DNA from: Hofstenia miamia
Taxonomy: Eukaryota; Xenacoelomorpha; Acoela
Length of the DNA: 64,000 nt
Assembly (NCBI GenBank): GCA_004352715.1
Contig: SCFE01000041.1
Location: forward strand, 1,823,846 to 1,887,845
Direction: 5' to 3'
In this document: in pieces, positions 23,763 to 34,582 of the stretch
Layout: each line of letters begins with the position of its first letter
How positions within the stretch are numbered: the first letter of the stretch is position 1
The notes under the pieces: model-generated
What the model was told of the DNA's origin: nothing
Database searches by the model: none
The model's input: the letters and a program-made list of their open reading frames with translations, nothing else
Program-made: the position numbers and the translations under genes

Positions 23763-23956
23763 TTTATCAACATATTTTTAGCTTACAAAACTAGGAATTT
23801 ATTATAAATGAAGATTTTTTTACCGTAAAAAACTCGTAATTTCAAAAAACATTATTTTAAAAAAACTCCCAAGTAACTCGATCTCGGTTCGAAAACTGCT
23901 CGAATGCTATATTAGTAGATTGCAATTGAATCATTTACAAAAAATTCCGTACATTA

Positions 23957-24096
23957 GGTCACGGTTAGACTACGTGATTGCTAGCAAGAAAAGTTACCAA
24001 ATTACGTCAGATCGCTAATTATCTTGGTGGTTAGACGTGCGATTTTACAAAATGTGACAGATCACGCGTGACCAATCACATAGTCTAACCGTAGCC
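23957..24096. mobile_element. PIF/Harbinger-like MITE
   Basis: Left end GGTCACGGTTAGACTACGTG and inverse right end CACATAGTCTAACCGTAGCC, bordered by TTA on each side (23954-23956 and 24097-24099). A 3-bp TTA/TWA duplication is typical of PIF/Harbinger. Inner arms (AAATTACGTCAGATCGC and GTGACAGATCACGCG) are also partly palindromic. 140 bp. Confidence 0.7.
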
Positions 24097-24224
24097 TTAA
24101 AACCACAAGCGGAGAAATAATTACCACTAGTGATTGGCCACCATGTGCTCAGAAGGAACGAATTAAAATTATTTGTTTCTCATCCTGTAAAGTAGCGTTC
24201 AGGCCTATAACTTTATATTACTTT

Positions 24225-24500
24225 TTATATAGGAATAATTTATTCAACGAAATTGTGATGAACATAATAGGCAAATAAAATTATACTATTCATCTGTGTC
24301 ATTAAATTTAGTTATGAAATAAAATTTGCTTCTAATACATTTGAAAATATGTTGTAAATAAGAAAATTAAACCGTTTTATACAGGAGAAACTGATTATTG
24401 TTGAAATATATATTCTTGAAAATATTTAGTGTGATACAATTTGACCTTTTGACCTTGGTGTTGATCTTTATCAGGGCATTGTAGCCTCATTTAGAATATA
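24225..24500 (+). repeat. R1 3' end, copy 3
   Basis: Starts TATAGGAATAATTTATTC and ends GGGCATTGTAGCCTCATTT, the variant palindromic R1 end. Directly precedes the second E copy. Confidence 0.6.
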
Positions 24501-25118
24501 ACTTGATTAGTTCATTTATTAACTTGATTATTTAACAATAGCATTAAGTTACGATTATTTGAGCGTTATGGTAACATTTTGAATAGATTTAAAAATCGGT
24601 ATTTTTATCAAAAATGGTAACGTTTTCAAGTACCTCAGGTACTGCAATGCGACTTTGTACAAATTTCCACCCTTTCGTTGGTGCATATTCACCAAGCATT
24701 TGCAAATTTCATATTAGGCTTGGAGAAAAATGTTTGAAAATGTGAGAAACGGCTTGTTCTTTTAAAAAGATAACATGCCGTTTGATAGTACTCACTGAAT
24801 ATCACTCTTGAAAAATGTTTTGGCTTTGTGGGTAACATTTTTCATTCACTAAACATCTTTTTAATCTACCTCAATTTACATATTTAATGTTTTTGTAAAT
24901 ACATTTATTGTTCAAGCTGCTAGTAACAAGTCAAAGATTCAATTCAACAATGCGTAACATATGCACTCAAAAATCCGAACAAAATCAGATTTCCTTCCTC
25001 ACCCCAGTCAAGTTTCTTGAAAAACGATTTCTTGCAAAAGTTGTTTTCAACCTTCCCCTAGTAATTTATCAGTATTGGGAAAGCCAAAACAGCAAAAATA
25101 TATTTGTAAATAATAGCT

Positions 25119-25500
25119 TTTTGAATATAAAATTTTCTCAATCTCAACTATCAAATATGGCAACAGTTGCCCTGAGACAAAATATTGTCTACTGCAAAGA
25201 GTGAAAAATTCGCTCTCGCTAAAATATTTTTGAATATAAAATTTTCTCAATCTCAACTATCAAATATGGCAACAGTTTTCATGATGTGATAAAGGTCTTG
25301 TTTTTTTGCAAAAGTTATATTAATAACACGTTAACCTCTAAATAAATTTTTCAGTTTTCGTTGGTCAACTTCTTCTATTCTTAGATTATGTAATACATTT
25401 CATGATGTGATAAAGGTCTTGTTTTTTGCAAAAGTTATATTAATAACACGTTAACCTTTAAAGAAATTTTTCAGTTTTCGTTGGTCTTTTCTACTTTTGT
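25119..25500. repeat. Local tandem duplications inside E
   Basis: The stretch starting TTTTTGAATATAAAATTTTC recurs after about 109 bases, ending ATATGGCAACAGTT. Then CATGATGTGATAAAGGTCTT recurs after about 122 bases (25278 and 25401), including AACACGTTAACC and CAGTTTTCGTTGGTC. Confidence 0.85.
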
Positions 25501-25854
25501 TTATTTATATATGAAATTAGAGCTGTAGAATGTGATTTGTGAAATACAATAATAATAATCTGAAAGTTGTTTTAAAAAGTACAGAAAATTATAATAATTC
25601 TGTAACAATAAGTCTTACAATGTACTAAAAGGGCGACAAAACTAAGAAAACTTTATCATATGAGAAAAATTAAGTTTTCAAGAAAACGGGGGATCCTTAG
25701 TCTTTTCGGTTTGACGCTACTTCAACGTTAAGGGCACTTGTTGGGCATTTTCTGAAAATATAGTAAAAATTGACCAACAGTTGCTGAAGTCTGCCAAGAA
25801 TCAAAGCATATATAATTTCGCAATTACATGATAAACTAAATGTAAATTTTGTTT
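25501..25854. other. No gene seen
   Basis: Part of the E copy 2 region without a counterpart in copy 1. No coding signal. Confidence 0.5.
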
Positions 25855-26047
25855 TCATTATTCCTCATACTTTTTCACTAAATAGCCTGAGTATATAACA
25901 CGATATAAAGTTGGCCTGGAGATTCAGTAAAAGTGAATTTCAATGGGATTCTATTTTGACATTTTTCTTGTTTTTCCTATCTATTTGTAGGAATACAAAA
26001 TACCATGAAATTATGTTTCTGAAGGACAACTGAGTTCGCTAGCACAA

Positions 26048-26114
26048 CCTTATTTGCAGTTGGTATCGATACACTTATACAATATAAGTGTTGTGATCCC
26101 GACTGCAAATAAGG
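26048..26114. repeat. 67-base hairpin in E
   Basis: Arms of 32 bases, CCTTATTTGCAGTTGG... and ...CGACTGCAAATAAGG, pair at 27 positions around a CAA loop with ACACTTATA / TATAAGTGT at the tip. The same structure with compensating drift recurs at 29323-29390. Confidence 0.75.
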
Positions 26115-26897
26115 ATGTGGAAGTGAACTAAGGTATATGCTATTTGCAAGAAAATATAAATACACGTACGTCTACTCTGTTTGCAATCGAATGCAAAGTA
26201 CTCGGAGTTAAAAAGTCGAACTTAAATGAGTTCGCAAAACTTGATCGGAAAATCTCCGAAGAGAAATAATTTAATACTCGAACTCGATTCAGAAAATATT
26301 GTATCAAACCAATTATTTAATATTTCAATTTGTTTGTCAACTAAGGTAGAGCCCGTAACGGCACGGACAAATGTGTACGGGTACGGGCCAGGCATACGGG
26401 CTCTTAACTTAATATAATTATTTGTCGTGTTCAATAATTAAATTCTTAAAACCAATTTTGATAAAAATTTTCTAGCTATCTATTCTGTTTGTCAATCTTA
26501 GTAAAATTACATCATAGTACTCTAAACAAAATTAACGGTCTTGCTGATATTGCATTGATAAACATACTCTACTTATGTACATTATATTGTAAGGTAAGAA
26601 TTGTAAGTTGTGAACTTCAGACGATGTTTCATAATTTCTGAATAGAATTAATGTAATTTACTTGTTTTTGAAGGTTATACAAGCAGGGTAGTGTTCTATT
26701 GTGATAACTAAGACTTCTCTTCCAGCAAAAGATTAATAATCTGACCATATATAGTATTTTATACAGTTTGATGTGCTGTCAATTGTCGTTATGGGATTTG
26801 GTGCACAATTTGTCAATGAATTTACGAAATGTGTTGTAAAAATAAACTCATCAATGAGGTTATTAATAATACTAAATTTGGTTTTTCAACTAAACTA

Positions 26898-28320
26898 AAC
26901 CGCGTCCAAAGATATTATGCAGAAGACATTTTTTAGAATAAAATTAAAACTATTATTCTGTAAAAGCTGGTTTTTTGTGAGTAACATTCTATGTACTTGA
27001 CTATGATTATGCTAAATTTTCAGGATAGTTTGAATATTTTTAAAACAAACACGTAAAAACAGAATGTTTGATATCGAGAGCTATTATGCATTTTGTCATT
27101 CTGTCAGATTTCAACATTTATTACTGTTTCGGATAAAATTTGAGTTATTGTAATTGGTAATGGGTAAGAATAAGTCATTAAGTGCGATGAGTGAGGTAAA
27201 ATTACGAGAAGAGCTGCTGAAGGTGCATCCTTATTGGATGTAGCCAAATAGTAAAAACTTGACGTGATGCTGGTAAAAGCAAATTAACACCAAGAGATAT
27301 GCAAAAATTGGCGGGAGTTGCTAAAAAATGCAATTGCACAGCAGTAAAGCAATTTTTGACTTTGCTGGCATTGGTGGTGTTTGCCGTCAGACGTGATGTA
27401 CTGCACTAAAAAAGGTGACCACTGTCATCAACCCCAAATTAAGACAGCCAATATCAGAGAAGAACATGCAGAAAAGAATGGCTTGGGCACGAACATACAT
27501 AAAAGTGGATTTCAGTAAAGTAATACTCATAGACGAATGTCGATCTACAATTGATGGACCTGATGGATGATGGCCAAAAGGCTGCCTTTCAATAGATGAA
27601 TCTATTCCTTCAAGGTTTAGACGACAGCAAGGTGGAGGTGGGGTGATGTTCTGAATAGCAATTATCGGGCAGACGTTGATTGGGACATTTCGGGTGCCCG
27701 AAGGTGTTAAATTGAATTCAGAGACATACGTTGACTTTTTGACAGAAAATTTCTTTCCATGGTATCGAAGACAGAGTAGAGGATTCATGCTTAGAGGTTT
27801 ACAAAATAGTTTTTAGCCTCCAAAAACATCCAAGATGACCATCTTATGGTATGGCCTCCTTCTTCACAAGACTTGAATTGCATCGAGAATTTGTGGAGCA
27901 TCATCAAATCAGAGGTTGATAAAGGTGGAAAGCAATATTCATTGAAAGACAGACTCTGAGAGGCAATTGAGGCCACATGCTGTAACATCAGCTCCTCAGT
28001 TATTTCGAAACTGACCCTCTCCATGGATAACCGCCTGGTGAAGGTCATTGAGACAAAAGGGGACTATATAAACATGTGAATTAAACTGAAATCATGCCCA
28101 AACGTACTGGTTGTGTTATTTCCATATGCACAAAGTACATAATAGATATAATTTCATCTATTTGTAATTTTGAAATGTGCATAATAGCTCTGGACACCAG
28201 AAATTTCGTTTTTTTCTGTTTATTTTAAAAAATAGTTAATATATCATTTTGAAAATTTAGAATAATCATTGAAATGTATGCAAAATGTTTGTCACCTGCA
28301 TAATATCTTTGGACGCGGTG
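26898..28320 (+). mobile_element. Tc1/mariner-type transposon in D3
   Basis: The ends share ACCGCGTCCAAAGATATTAT in inverse orientation, extending to GCAG. TA borders both sides (26896-26897, 28321-28322). D1 keeps the uninterrupted site AACTAAACTATATTGG-like at 23574-23592, so the TA duplication is directly shown. 1423 bp. Confidence 0.92.
27161..28079 (+). pseudogene. Tc1/mariner-type transposase, inactivated
   Basis: The frame opens MGKNKSLSAMSEVKLREELL at 27161 and soon meets stops. The catalytic part reads KVILIDECRSTIDG (first Asp, near 27520), RFRRQQGGGGVMF then a stop in place of Trp (27650), TFRVPEGVKLNSETYVDFL (27690), and after frameshifts WPPSSQDLNCIENLWSIIKS (27850-27910), the Tc1 WPxxSPDLNPIENLW motif. 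It ends VIETKGDYINM then TGA at 28077. The second catalytic Asp block is not recognisable near 27800. Several stops and at least two frameshifts make it non-functional. Confidence 0.85.
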
Positions 28321-28408
28321 TATATTGGTTGGTATTATGACTGTTTAAGTATTCACAGTAATAGAAACTAGCAGTTTTCCTTGTTATTCAAGCTATTTTA
28401 TTTAAATA

Positions 28409-29036
28409 ATGGTGTAATAATCCAATAAACTCATCTCCAAACTTAATTGATCAGCTTTTATAACAAAGAATGTAAAACCCAATACTTGTAATATGATAAT
28501 TCATTGCATGTAAAATGTCTGTACTCAAACAAAATCCAATATTCTCATTTTAAATTTTAAAACATTTGGAAACCCAATTGGGACTAAAAACTACATTGGC
28601 CTCTCCGTGCATTAATGGAAAAACAAACTTTAACTATTGATTTCGGGTTCAATTGTAAGGGATGCAATACATTTTCAAATATACGTTAAGTTTTGAACAA
28701 TAAAATATTTAAGCAATTGAGAAATTGTTTTCGAATTACTGAATATTCTATTCGATTATCATATATGCATATACACTAAGGTCATGACTATTTGCACTTC
28801 TTTATGGTAGTTCCACAGATAGTTGAGCGTTTCTATGCAACCGTTGAAACTTCCTTTCTTTTTATTTCTAGTTCGAAAAATTTTTCAAGTGTCATAGGGA
28901 ATTCATTGAAAAATTTTAAATAAAAATTAAATTTTCACAATAAAAATATGTCATTTGTTTATATAAACTTATATTGAGTAGAGGTGGGCGCCGCCGTCAG
29001 CTAACTACTATTATCGGCGCAGACCCGATAAAGTTG
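28409..29036. other. No gene seen
   Basis: AT-rich. A GC-rich start AGAGGTGGGCGCCGCC at 28979 could be an element end but has no partner. Confidence 0.45.
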
Positions 29037-29530
29037 TTTTCATTATTCCTCATACTTCGAGTAAAGCAATTATTTTATTCATAGGAATTTTTGACAATGT
29101 CTGTTATTGAAATCTGCAACAGTTGGCAACCCTAGCTACCAATGTAATTCTTCGCTATATGGACTGAGTATGTAACACGAAATATAGTTCACCGAGATAT
29201 TTAGTAAAAGTGAACTTTATTGGAATTAAATTTAGGCGTTTTTCTTGTTATTCTTTATTTGTAGGAATAGAAATACTATGAAATTTAATGTTTCTGAACA
29301 ATAACTGAGTTCGCTAGCACAATCTTATTTGCAGTTGGTATTGCTACACTTATGTCATATAAGTGTTGTGATCTCGAATGCAACTTAAGATGTGGTATTG
29401 AACCAAGCTGTATGCCATTTGTAAGGAAATATAAGTACACGTACGTCTAATCTGCCTGCACTCAAATTCAAGGTTTTCGAGAAAATTCAGAGGAAATTTC
29501 GCTATCAACATTTGGAGAAGTAGAACAATT
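29037..29530. repeat. E repeat, copy 3 (partial)
   Basis: Matches 25855-26200: CATTATTCCTCATACTT, GAGTTCGCTAGCACAA, the hairpin, and ACACGTACGTCTA. More diverged than copies 1 and 2. Confidence 0.7.
29323..29390. repeat. Hairpin in E copy 3
   Basis: Arms TCTTATTTGCAGTTGGTATT and AATGCAACTTAAGA-type right arm pair around a TCA loop with ACTTATG / CATATAAGT at the tip. Same position as in copy 2. Confidence 0.65.
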
Positions 29531-29679
29531 TATCATATTTTACAGATTTATGTTTTACCTGATGCTTATATATTGTATGTAAATACATTCAAATAAACTG
29601 AAAATCGAAATGACTCCAAAAATATGCTTGAAATGAACATTAGTTGAACATTAGTTGTACATAAATTCGATTTTGTTTT

Positions 29680-29945
29680 AGGAATAATTTATTCAAATGA
29701 ATTGCAGTAAGTTTAATAGGCGAATAGCATTATTCTATTCAAAGCTGTCATTAAAATTAATAACGAAAATAAAGTTCCTTATAATAACTTTTAAGATATA
29801 ATGTAAACGTGAAAATTAAATTTTTTAACTCCTGAAAACCTGTTTATTGTTGAAATATAAATTGAAATCCGGCTAAATTTTAACATGGAGTAACCTTCTT
29901 GGAGTCAGAAGGTAAATTTTGGCAGGCTATTAGCCTCATTTTAAA
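29680..29945 (+). repeat. R1 3' end, copy 4
   Basis: TAGGAATAATTTATTCAAAT through GGCAGGCTATTAGCCTCATT. Follows an E copy, as copy 3 does in the first unit. Confidence 0.6.
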
Positions 29946-30779
29946 CAGCATATGGATTTAGTTGTTTTTTGTGATTAGAATGCAAATTTTGATTGTATTG
30001 CGTTAGTAAAATTAATTAATTAATACAAGGACATCTTCAGTTAGAATGAGCGACTTCCTAATGTGCTAAATCATTTAATTCCATATAATATATTATACTT
30101 ACACGTACCCGCAGTTTATCTAAACATGATAGGCTGTACTTCTCAAGGCTACAGCAGTGGCATCAAACCTGTTTTTTGAAGACAAATTGTTGCATGTGGT
30201 TTTATCAAGGTTTTATGTTTTTTAAATTTTGGCGTCGTTTTAGTATACTATAAATATATAACGAATTTTTTATAATTACTGTACTTACAAATTGTTATGT
30301 TAACAATTCACAAATGAGATTTTAGGGCAAAAATTTCATATATCAATGCTAACAATTAATAAACTGCTTAAATATTTCCTTTTATAACCAAGTAAAAGCT
30401 ATTTGCAAACTGGTTATTTCGACTTTTTCAAAACGCATAACATGCGTGCAAAATTAGTTAATGCTGCAAGCAGATGTAAGGTTTTGTCTTTTGCTTTAAT
30501 GATGTTAAAAATATTTAATTCTTTAGTAATAAGTTTATTTTTAAACGCTTTCTTGGATATGTTATTAAACCCAGATAAAGATATTTCTGATTCACCTGCA
30601 TATAATATGTACTTGTATACCGTAAATTATAATAAAATTAACTAAGGAATTAAATATAATTTCAGTTTCATCTTCATTTAAAAATCTTTCTACTTTTAAT
30701 ATAATGTAGAAATTTTTCATTGATCTTTCATAAACTTGAGCAATATTTTTTAAATGAAAGCTTGTTATTTATGATAAAT
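29946..30779. other. No gene seen
   Basis: AT-rich. An 80-codon + strand frame (30403-30645) has no recognisable features. Confidence 0.45.
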
Positions 30780-31100
30780 CCAAATATTTAATTGTTGTTA
30801 CTGAAGAATAGAAATCAATTTTTGATATATTTTCAGCCCATTTTCTCTTCAATGGTATAATCATTTATATAATTATATGTAATTTTAAATTTGTTTTCTT
30901 CATACCAAGATTTGATCTTACTATGAAATGAATGCATTAAGCTAACTTTTCAAGAGATACAAGACAAATCAATGTATCATCAGCATATTTAATAATAGAG
31001 GAATTTGTAATATTTAAAGATGCACAATTTAAAAATTAATTCATACATTGAACACCTTTGTTGATTTTTCATATCCAAAGTCTATTATTATATTCATTTA
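30780..31100 (-). pseudogene. LINE reverse transcriptase fragment with YADD
   Basis: On the minus strand the sequence reads NITNSSIIKYADDTLICLVS near 31010-30955, the RT catalytic motif with both Asp codons intact. After a frameshift, KSWYEENKFKI-type and TIEEKMGWKYI-type segments follow at 30930-30820. The fragment is short and frame-broken. The context (SSIIKYADDT) suggests a Jockey/CR1/RTE-like clade, which I cannot resolve. Confidence 0.6.
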
Positions 31101-31339
31101 TTGCTGAGAAGTTTTGAAATTGCAAAAATGTTCGAGCAAAATAATACCAACATGATTATATAAGCAAGACAGTACCAACATAATTCAAAGTCAGCAATAT
31201 TTGAAACAAAAGTATTTTGAAGGAACTATACAAACAGTAAAATCAAAAATCTACTTTATAGACGTAGAAAACATTTTTAGATAAATATAAAAAAATTGAT
31301 AACACAAACGCTCACACAATTAGTCTGGATGAACTTGCG

Positions 31340-31795
31340 TAGTTAAGGAGCCTTCACATAAGTTCTCATATATTGTCATCGATGAAAAATTCTATTCTTT
31401 CCTGTTGCACTGTAGTCTTAATCACTACTCCCTCCATAATTGTGTTCATTTCTGTTGTGCTTACTACAGCAATAACTATGGTCTCTGTGCTAGGATTTAC
31501 GGTATTATGGAAAATTCGTCGTATACTAACCTATTTAGAAAAACAGTCGATCGCATTGTGATGGATTCTAGACACCCTCTCAATTCTAAATTCATCAACA
31601 GGCTGCTAAAATCAACCATCACACCTCAAACACATACTGTAGCTTATGCAGAACAGCGACATATCAGAAGACATTTTTTCCAATCGCTTGCAAGCATATT
31701 TAGCAACGTTCGAAGTCCCTTTTTATGGATTTCTTTTATTTGTAAATCGTTTCCTATTTAATTATATTCTTTTCTTAACTACAGGAAATAAAATG
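31340..31795 (+). pseudogene. LINE ORF2 C-terminal fragment
   Basis: A + strand frame (31405-31761) contains FRKTVDRIVMDSRHPLNSKF and later AYAEQRHIRRHFFQSLASIF. This resembles the C-terminus of many fish and invertebrate LINE ORF2 proteins (HPL...R...RT-R-SF). A stop and short 3' UTR lead into a (TAA)n tail, which supports a LINE 3' end. It lies in the opposite orientation to the YADD fragment, so these are two separate insertions. Confidence 0.55.
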
Positions 31796-31827
31796 TATAA
31801 TTAATAATAATAATAATAATAATAATT
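31796..31827 (+). repeat. (TAA)n tail
   Basis: AATAATAATAATAATAAT tract directly after the LINE C-terminal fragment; probable 3' tail. Confidence 0.8.
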
Positions 31828-31898
31828 CACATATAGTACATCTACATACATTGAAGTTATGGTTTGTTTTCGACTGTGTATTGAATATATAAGCAGCA

Positions 31899-32216
31899 TT
31901 GCCACTGGTTTTCTCAAAGTTTGAAATCAACTCACCAGAAGATTGGGTTACTTTAACATTAGCAGCATTATCAGTAATTGGTGTCTTAATGCCTGCAACT
32001 GCGAACTCGTATGCTCTACAAATGCTATTCTGTGCAATGCTGCCTATATTTTCTCTTAATTTTTATGGAGTGATATTTTTACCTAAGTATTTCAGAATGC
32101 ACAGGCTGCTCATAAATGAAGATAAAACTGAATTTTGCATTTTCAGCTTATTAGAAATGATTACGACGTTTCAGTATCAAGCCTTCATCTCAATAATTCT
32201 TGGGTTGAGACTGTAG
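31899..32216 (+). CDS. Possible class C GPCR-like TM6-TM7 exon or pseudogene
   Basis: The frame reads SPEDWVTLTLAALSVIGVLM, NSYALQMLFCAMLP and FYGVIFLPKYFRMHR. Two hydrophobic segments (about residues 16-34 and 43-65) followed by FLPK-x-F-R fit the last two helices of class C receptors (mGluR, GABA-B, calcium-sensing), which end in a similar LFxPK motif. The reading is closed by a TAG at 32214. No matching upstream exons are visible, the frame lies among dead repeats, and I see no convincing splice acceptor. It could equally be a chance hydrophobic frame or a retrocopy fragment. Confidence 0.3.
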   Translation: MPLVFSKFEINSPEDWVTLTLAALSVIGVLMPATANSYALQMLFCAMLPIFSLNFYGVIFLPKYFRMHRLLINEDKTEFCIFSLLEMITTFQYQAFISIILGLRL

Positions 32217-32369
32217 ATGATTTCAAGAAAATAAGAATAATTTTTTAATCTAAGCTATATTTTAAATCTCACAATAATACAATAGTTTGATAATTAGTTA
32301 TTGGCATTAGAAACATGTTAATAATATTAATGCAATTACCAGCTTTTCCATGCATATATTATTGACATA

Positions 32370-32370
<1 letters not shown>

Positions 32371-32400
<30 letters not shown>

Positions 32401-32601
32401 NNNNNNNNNNNNNNNNNNNNNNNNNNNNNNNNNNNNNNNNNNNNNNNNNNNNNNNNNNNNNNNNNNNNNNNNNNNNNNNNNNNNNNNNNNNNNNNNNNNN
32501 NNNNNNNNNNNNNNNNNNNNNNNNNNNNNNNNNNNNNNNNNNNNNNNNNNNNNNNNNNNNNNNNNNNNNNNNNNNNNNNNNNNNNNNNNNNNNNNNNNNN
32601 N

Positions 32602-32640
<39 letters not shown>
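32371..32640. repeat. (TA)n microsatellite around an assembly gap
   Basis: TA tracts at 32371-32400 and 32603-32640 flank the 201-N gap at 32401-32601. Left border of the element at 32642. Confidence 0.95.
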
Positions 32641-32641
<1 letters not shown>

Positions 32642-34349
32642 CAGAATTGGAATTGGGCCAATGTTTGGGCCCAATGCAACTTAGGCGCAAGCAAAGTCCG
32701 TCACGGCCCAAATTATTTATCTTTTACTCCACTGATAAGTTGTTTTGCCGCATAGAGGCACATAAGCACTACACTGCAAACTTCATTGGACAATTTTCAT
32801 AATGTATTGATCAATATGTGCATAGGTGCATGTCCGGTTTAGTCCGTCAAAAATACTAATTCAATTCTGTTCAAATTCAAACTACATTGTGAACCTTAAC
32901 AGAATAAAGGTGTCATACAGGGCCGTAGGCCTGGATCAGACGTGAGCCTTTCCTGTAAGTGATTGCATTTGGCTACCAAATAGCATTGAATGTGCATTTT
33001 TACAAATGTTACCAATGAAGACAAAAATTTTCTAAATTTTTTAAAATTTGCGCATAGATTAAACTTAAATTGTTCAGAGATTTCTGTAACCTTTTGTTGG
33101 CTTCTTCTTAAAATTGTTAAACGCTTTCATCTCACAAATTAACAAAATTTCAAGAATCAGAGTCAGAATGCACAACATAAATGAGGTGTGTCTCCTCTTT
33201 TTATAAATGAAACTGCAAATATTTTAATCTTTTGCTTAGACCTTTATAGAAAACATATAAAAATATTGCCATTTATAGTATTATAATGTTAAGTGAGATA
33301 ATGGCGATTGTTGCCGTAAATAACAACAATTTATCAATATGATTAGACCAATCTCCAGATATTTTATTATTAACTGGGCAAGGAAAACTTAACTGCCAAT
33401 TTTGTACTGAACTCTATTTCTATTATTGCAATTAGCCGTATAAAAAACATGTAAATATGTTGTAAAGTGAGATAATGACGATTCTTGACATAACTGACCA
33501 CGATTTATCAATATGTTAAATCTCCAGGTATTTTATTATTAACTGGGCATGGGAAAACTTACTGCCAATTTTGCACTGAAATCGATTATTGTAATTAGCA
33601 CGTTGCATGTAAGCAAACCTTAAGAAAGAAAAAGGAAACACAACAAGAGCATTTATATTCTGCTACTCCTTTATTCAAACATTTTTTAAAAAATTATTCT
33701 ACATGAAGATGAAACTTGTGCTTCTATTAATTTGTATGTTTATTTGTACACGTTCTAGGAAAAATAGTAGAGATTTACTAAAAAAATTTTGACAAGTTTT
33801 TACACGAATGTCGTTTAAAATGATAGTTTCTTTTACTACAACAATTTCAGTATTGTTTTAAGGAAGAAATGTTGGCATTTAGTAACTGTAATAGTAATAC
33901 TATTTTTTGAAGCAACCCCCTTTTAAAATATTGCAACCCTTTGCTGAGTACTATGCCCTACGGCCAAAGATCACATAAGTCACGTTTTATAAGTTCTTCT
34001 TACCGCCACTACTAATTTATAAATATAAGTATTGCCACAACAAATTATTTCCGAGATTGCAATCGTTCTTTTATCGTTTTAGAACATATCGCTTCTTATA
34101 TATTCAATTACTAAAATTCTCTGCCAACTTACATCAACTTACATCAGCACAAAGTAAGTGGAATTTTCATAAACGTTCTTTGCTTGTAGCAGACAAAATT
34201 TAGACATTGGAAGTATTGTGCCAGCCAACAATGCAGGCTGATTAAATATAAAGAGATAGTTTTTTGTCATTTGCAAAGTTTAAGTTTTAAGTGATTTTTG
34301 TCTTGTATTTCAAATACCAATTAAAACATTAGGCCCAATTCCAAATCTG
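32642..34349. mobile_element. TA-flanked element, 1.7 kb, no transposase seen
   Basis: Left end CAGAATTGGAATTGGGCCAA follows a TA tract; the inverse right end TTAGGCCCAATTCCAAATCT plus G precedes another TA tract. The two ends match over about 20 bases with two substitutions and one indel. This fits a Tc1/mariner-type insertion at TA. The interior has a tandem duplication (33283-33602) but no recognisable coding sequence. Confidence 0.65.
33283..33602. repeat. Tandem duplication, about 172-base unit
   Basis: Two units share AAGTGAGATAATG, ACAATTTATCAATATG / ACGATTTATCAATATG, TATTTTATTATTAACTGGGC and CTGCCAATTTTG. Diverged, so not recent. Confidence 0.85.
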
Positions 34350-34381
<32 letters not shown>

Positions 34382-34550
34382 NNNNNNNNNNNNNNNNNNN
34401 NNNNNNNNNNNNNNNNNNNNNNNNNNNNNNNNNNNNNNNNNNNNNNNNNNNNNNNNNNNNNNNNNNNNNNNNNNNNNNNNNNNNNNNNNNNNNNNNNNNN
34501 NNNNNNNNNNNNNNNNNNNNNNNNNNNNNNNNNNNNNNNNNNNNNNNNNN

Positions 34551-34579
<29 letters not shown>
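34350..34579. repeat. (TA)n microsatellite around an assembly gap
   Basis: TA tracts at 34350-34381 and 34551-34579 flank a 169-N gap. The tract separates two TA-targeting elements. Confidence 0.95.

Positions 34580-34582
<3 letters not shown>

Larger units (their letters stand above)
24552..26340. repeat. E repeat, copy 2
   Basis: Second, longer copy of E in direct orientation about 2.4 kb from the first. Contains two local tandem duplications (25119-25279 and 25274-25500), and the hairpin at 26048-26114. It ends at the same TTTGTCAA where D is inserted, so E and D were copied together. Confidence 0.8.
26341..28408 (+). mobile_element. Family D element, copy D3, split and truncated
   Basis: Starts CTAAGGTAGAGCCCGTAACG at the same position relative to E as D1. 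It is interrupted at 26898-28320 by a Tc1-like element, resumes with TATTGGTTGG, and loses similarity to D1 at about 28406, before the right terminus. Confidence 0.8.

Noticed and set aside
27387-28048. Open frames on the minus strand of the Tc1-like element (27387-27788, 27791-28048)
   Set aside because: They are antisense to the transposase, which has recognisable motifs on the plus strand.
22139-29530. E repeats as LTRs of a retrotransposon (direct repeats separated by 2-3 kb)
   Set aside because: No TG...CA ends, no gag/pol, no primer-binding site, and the copies have unequal content.
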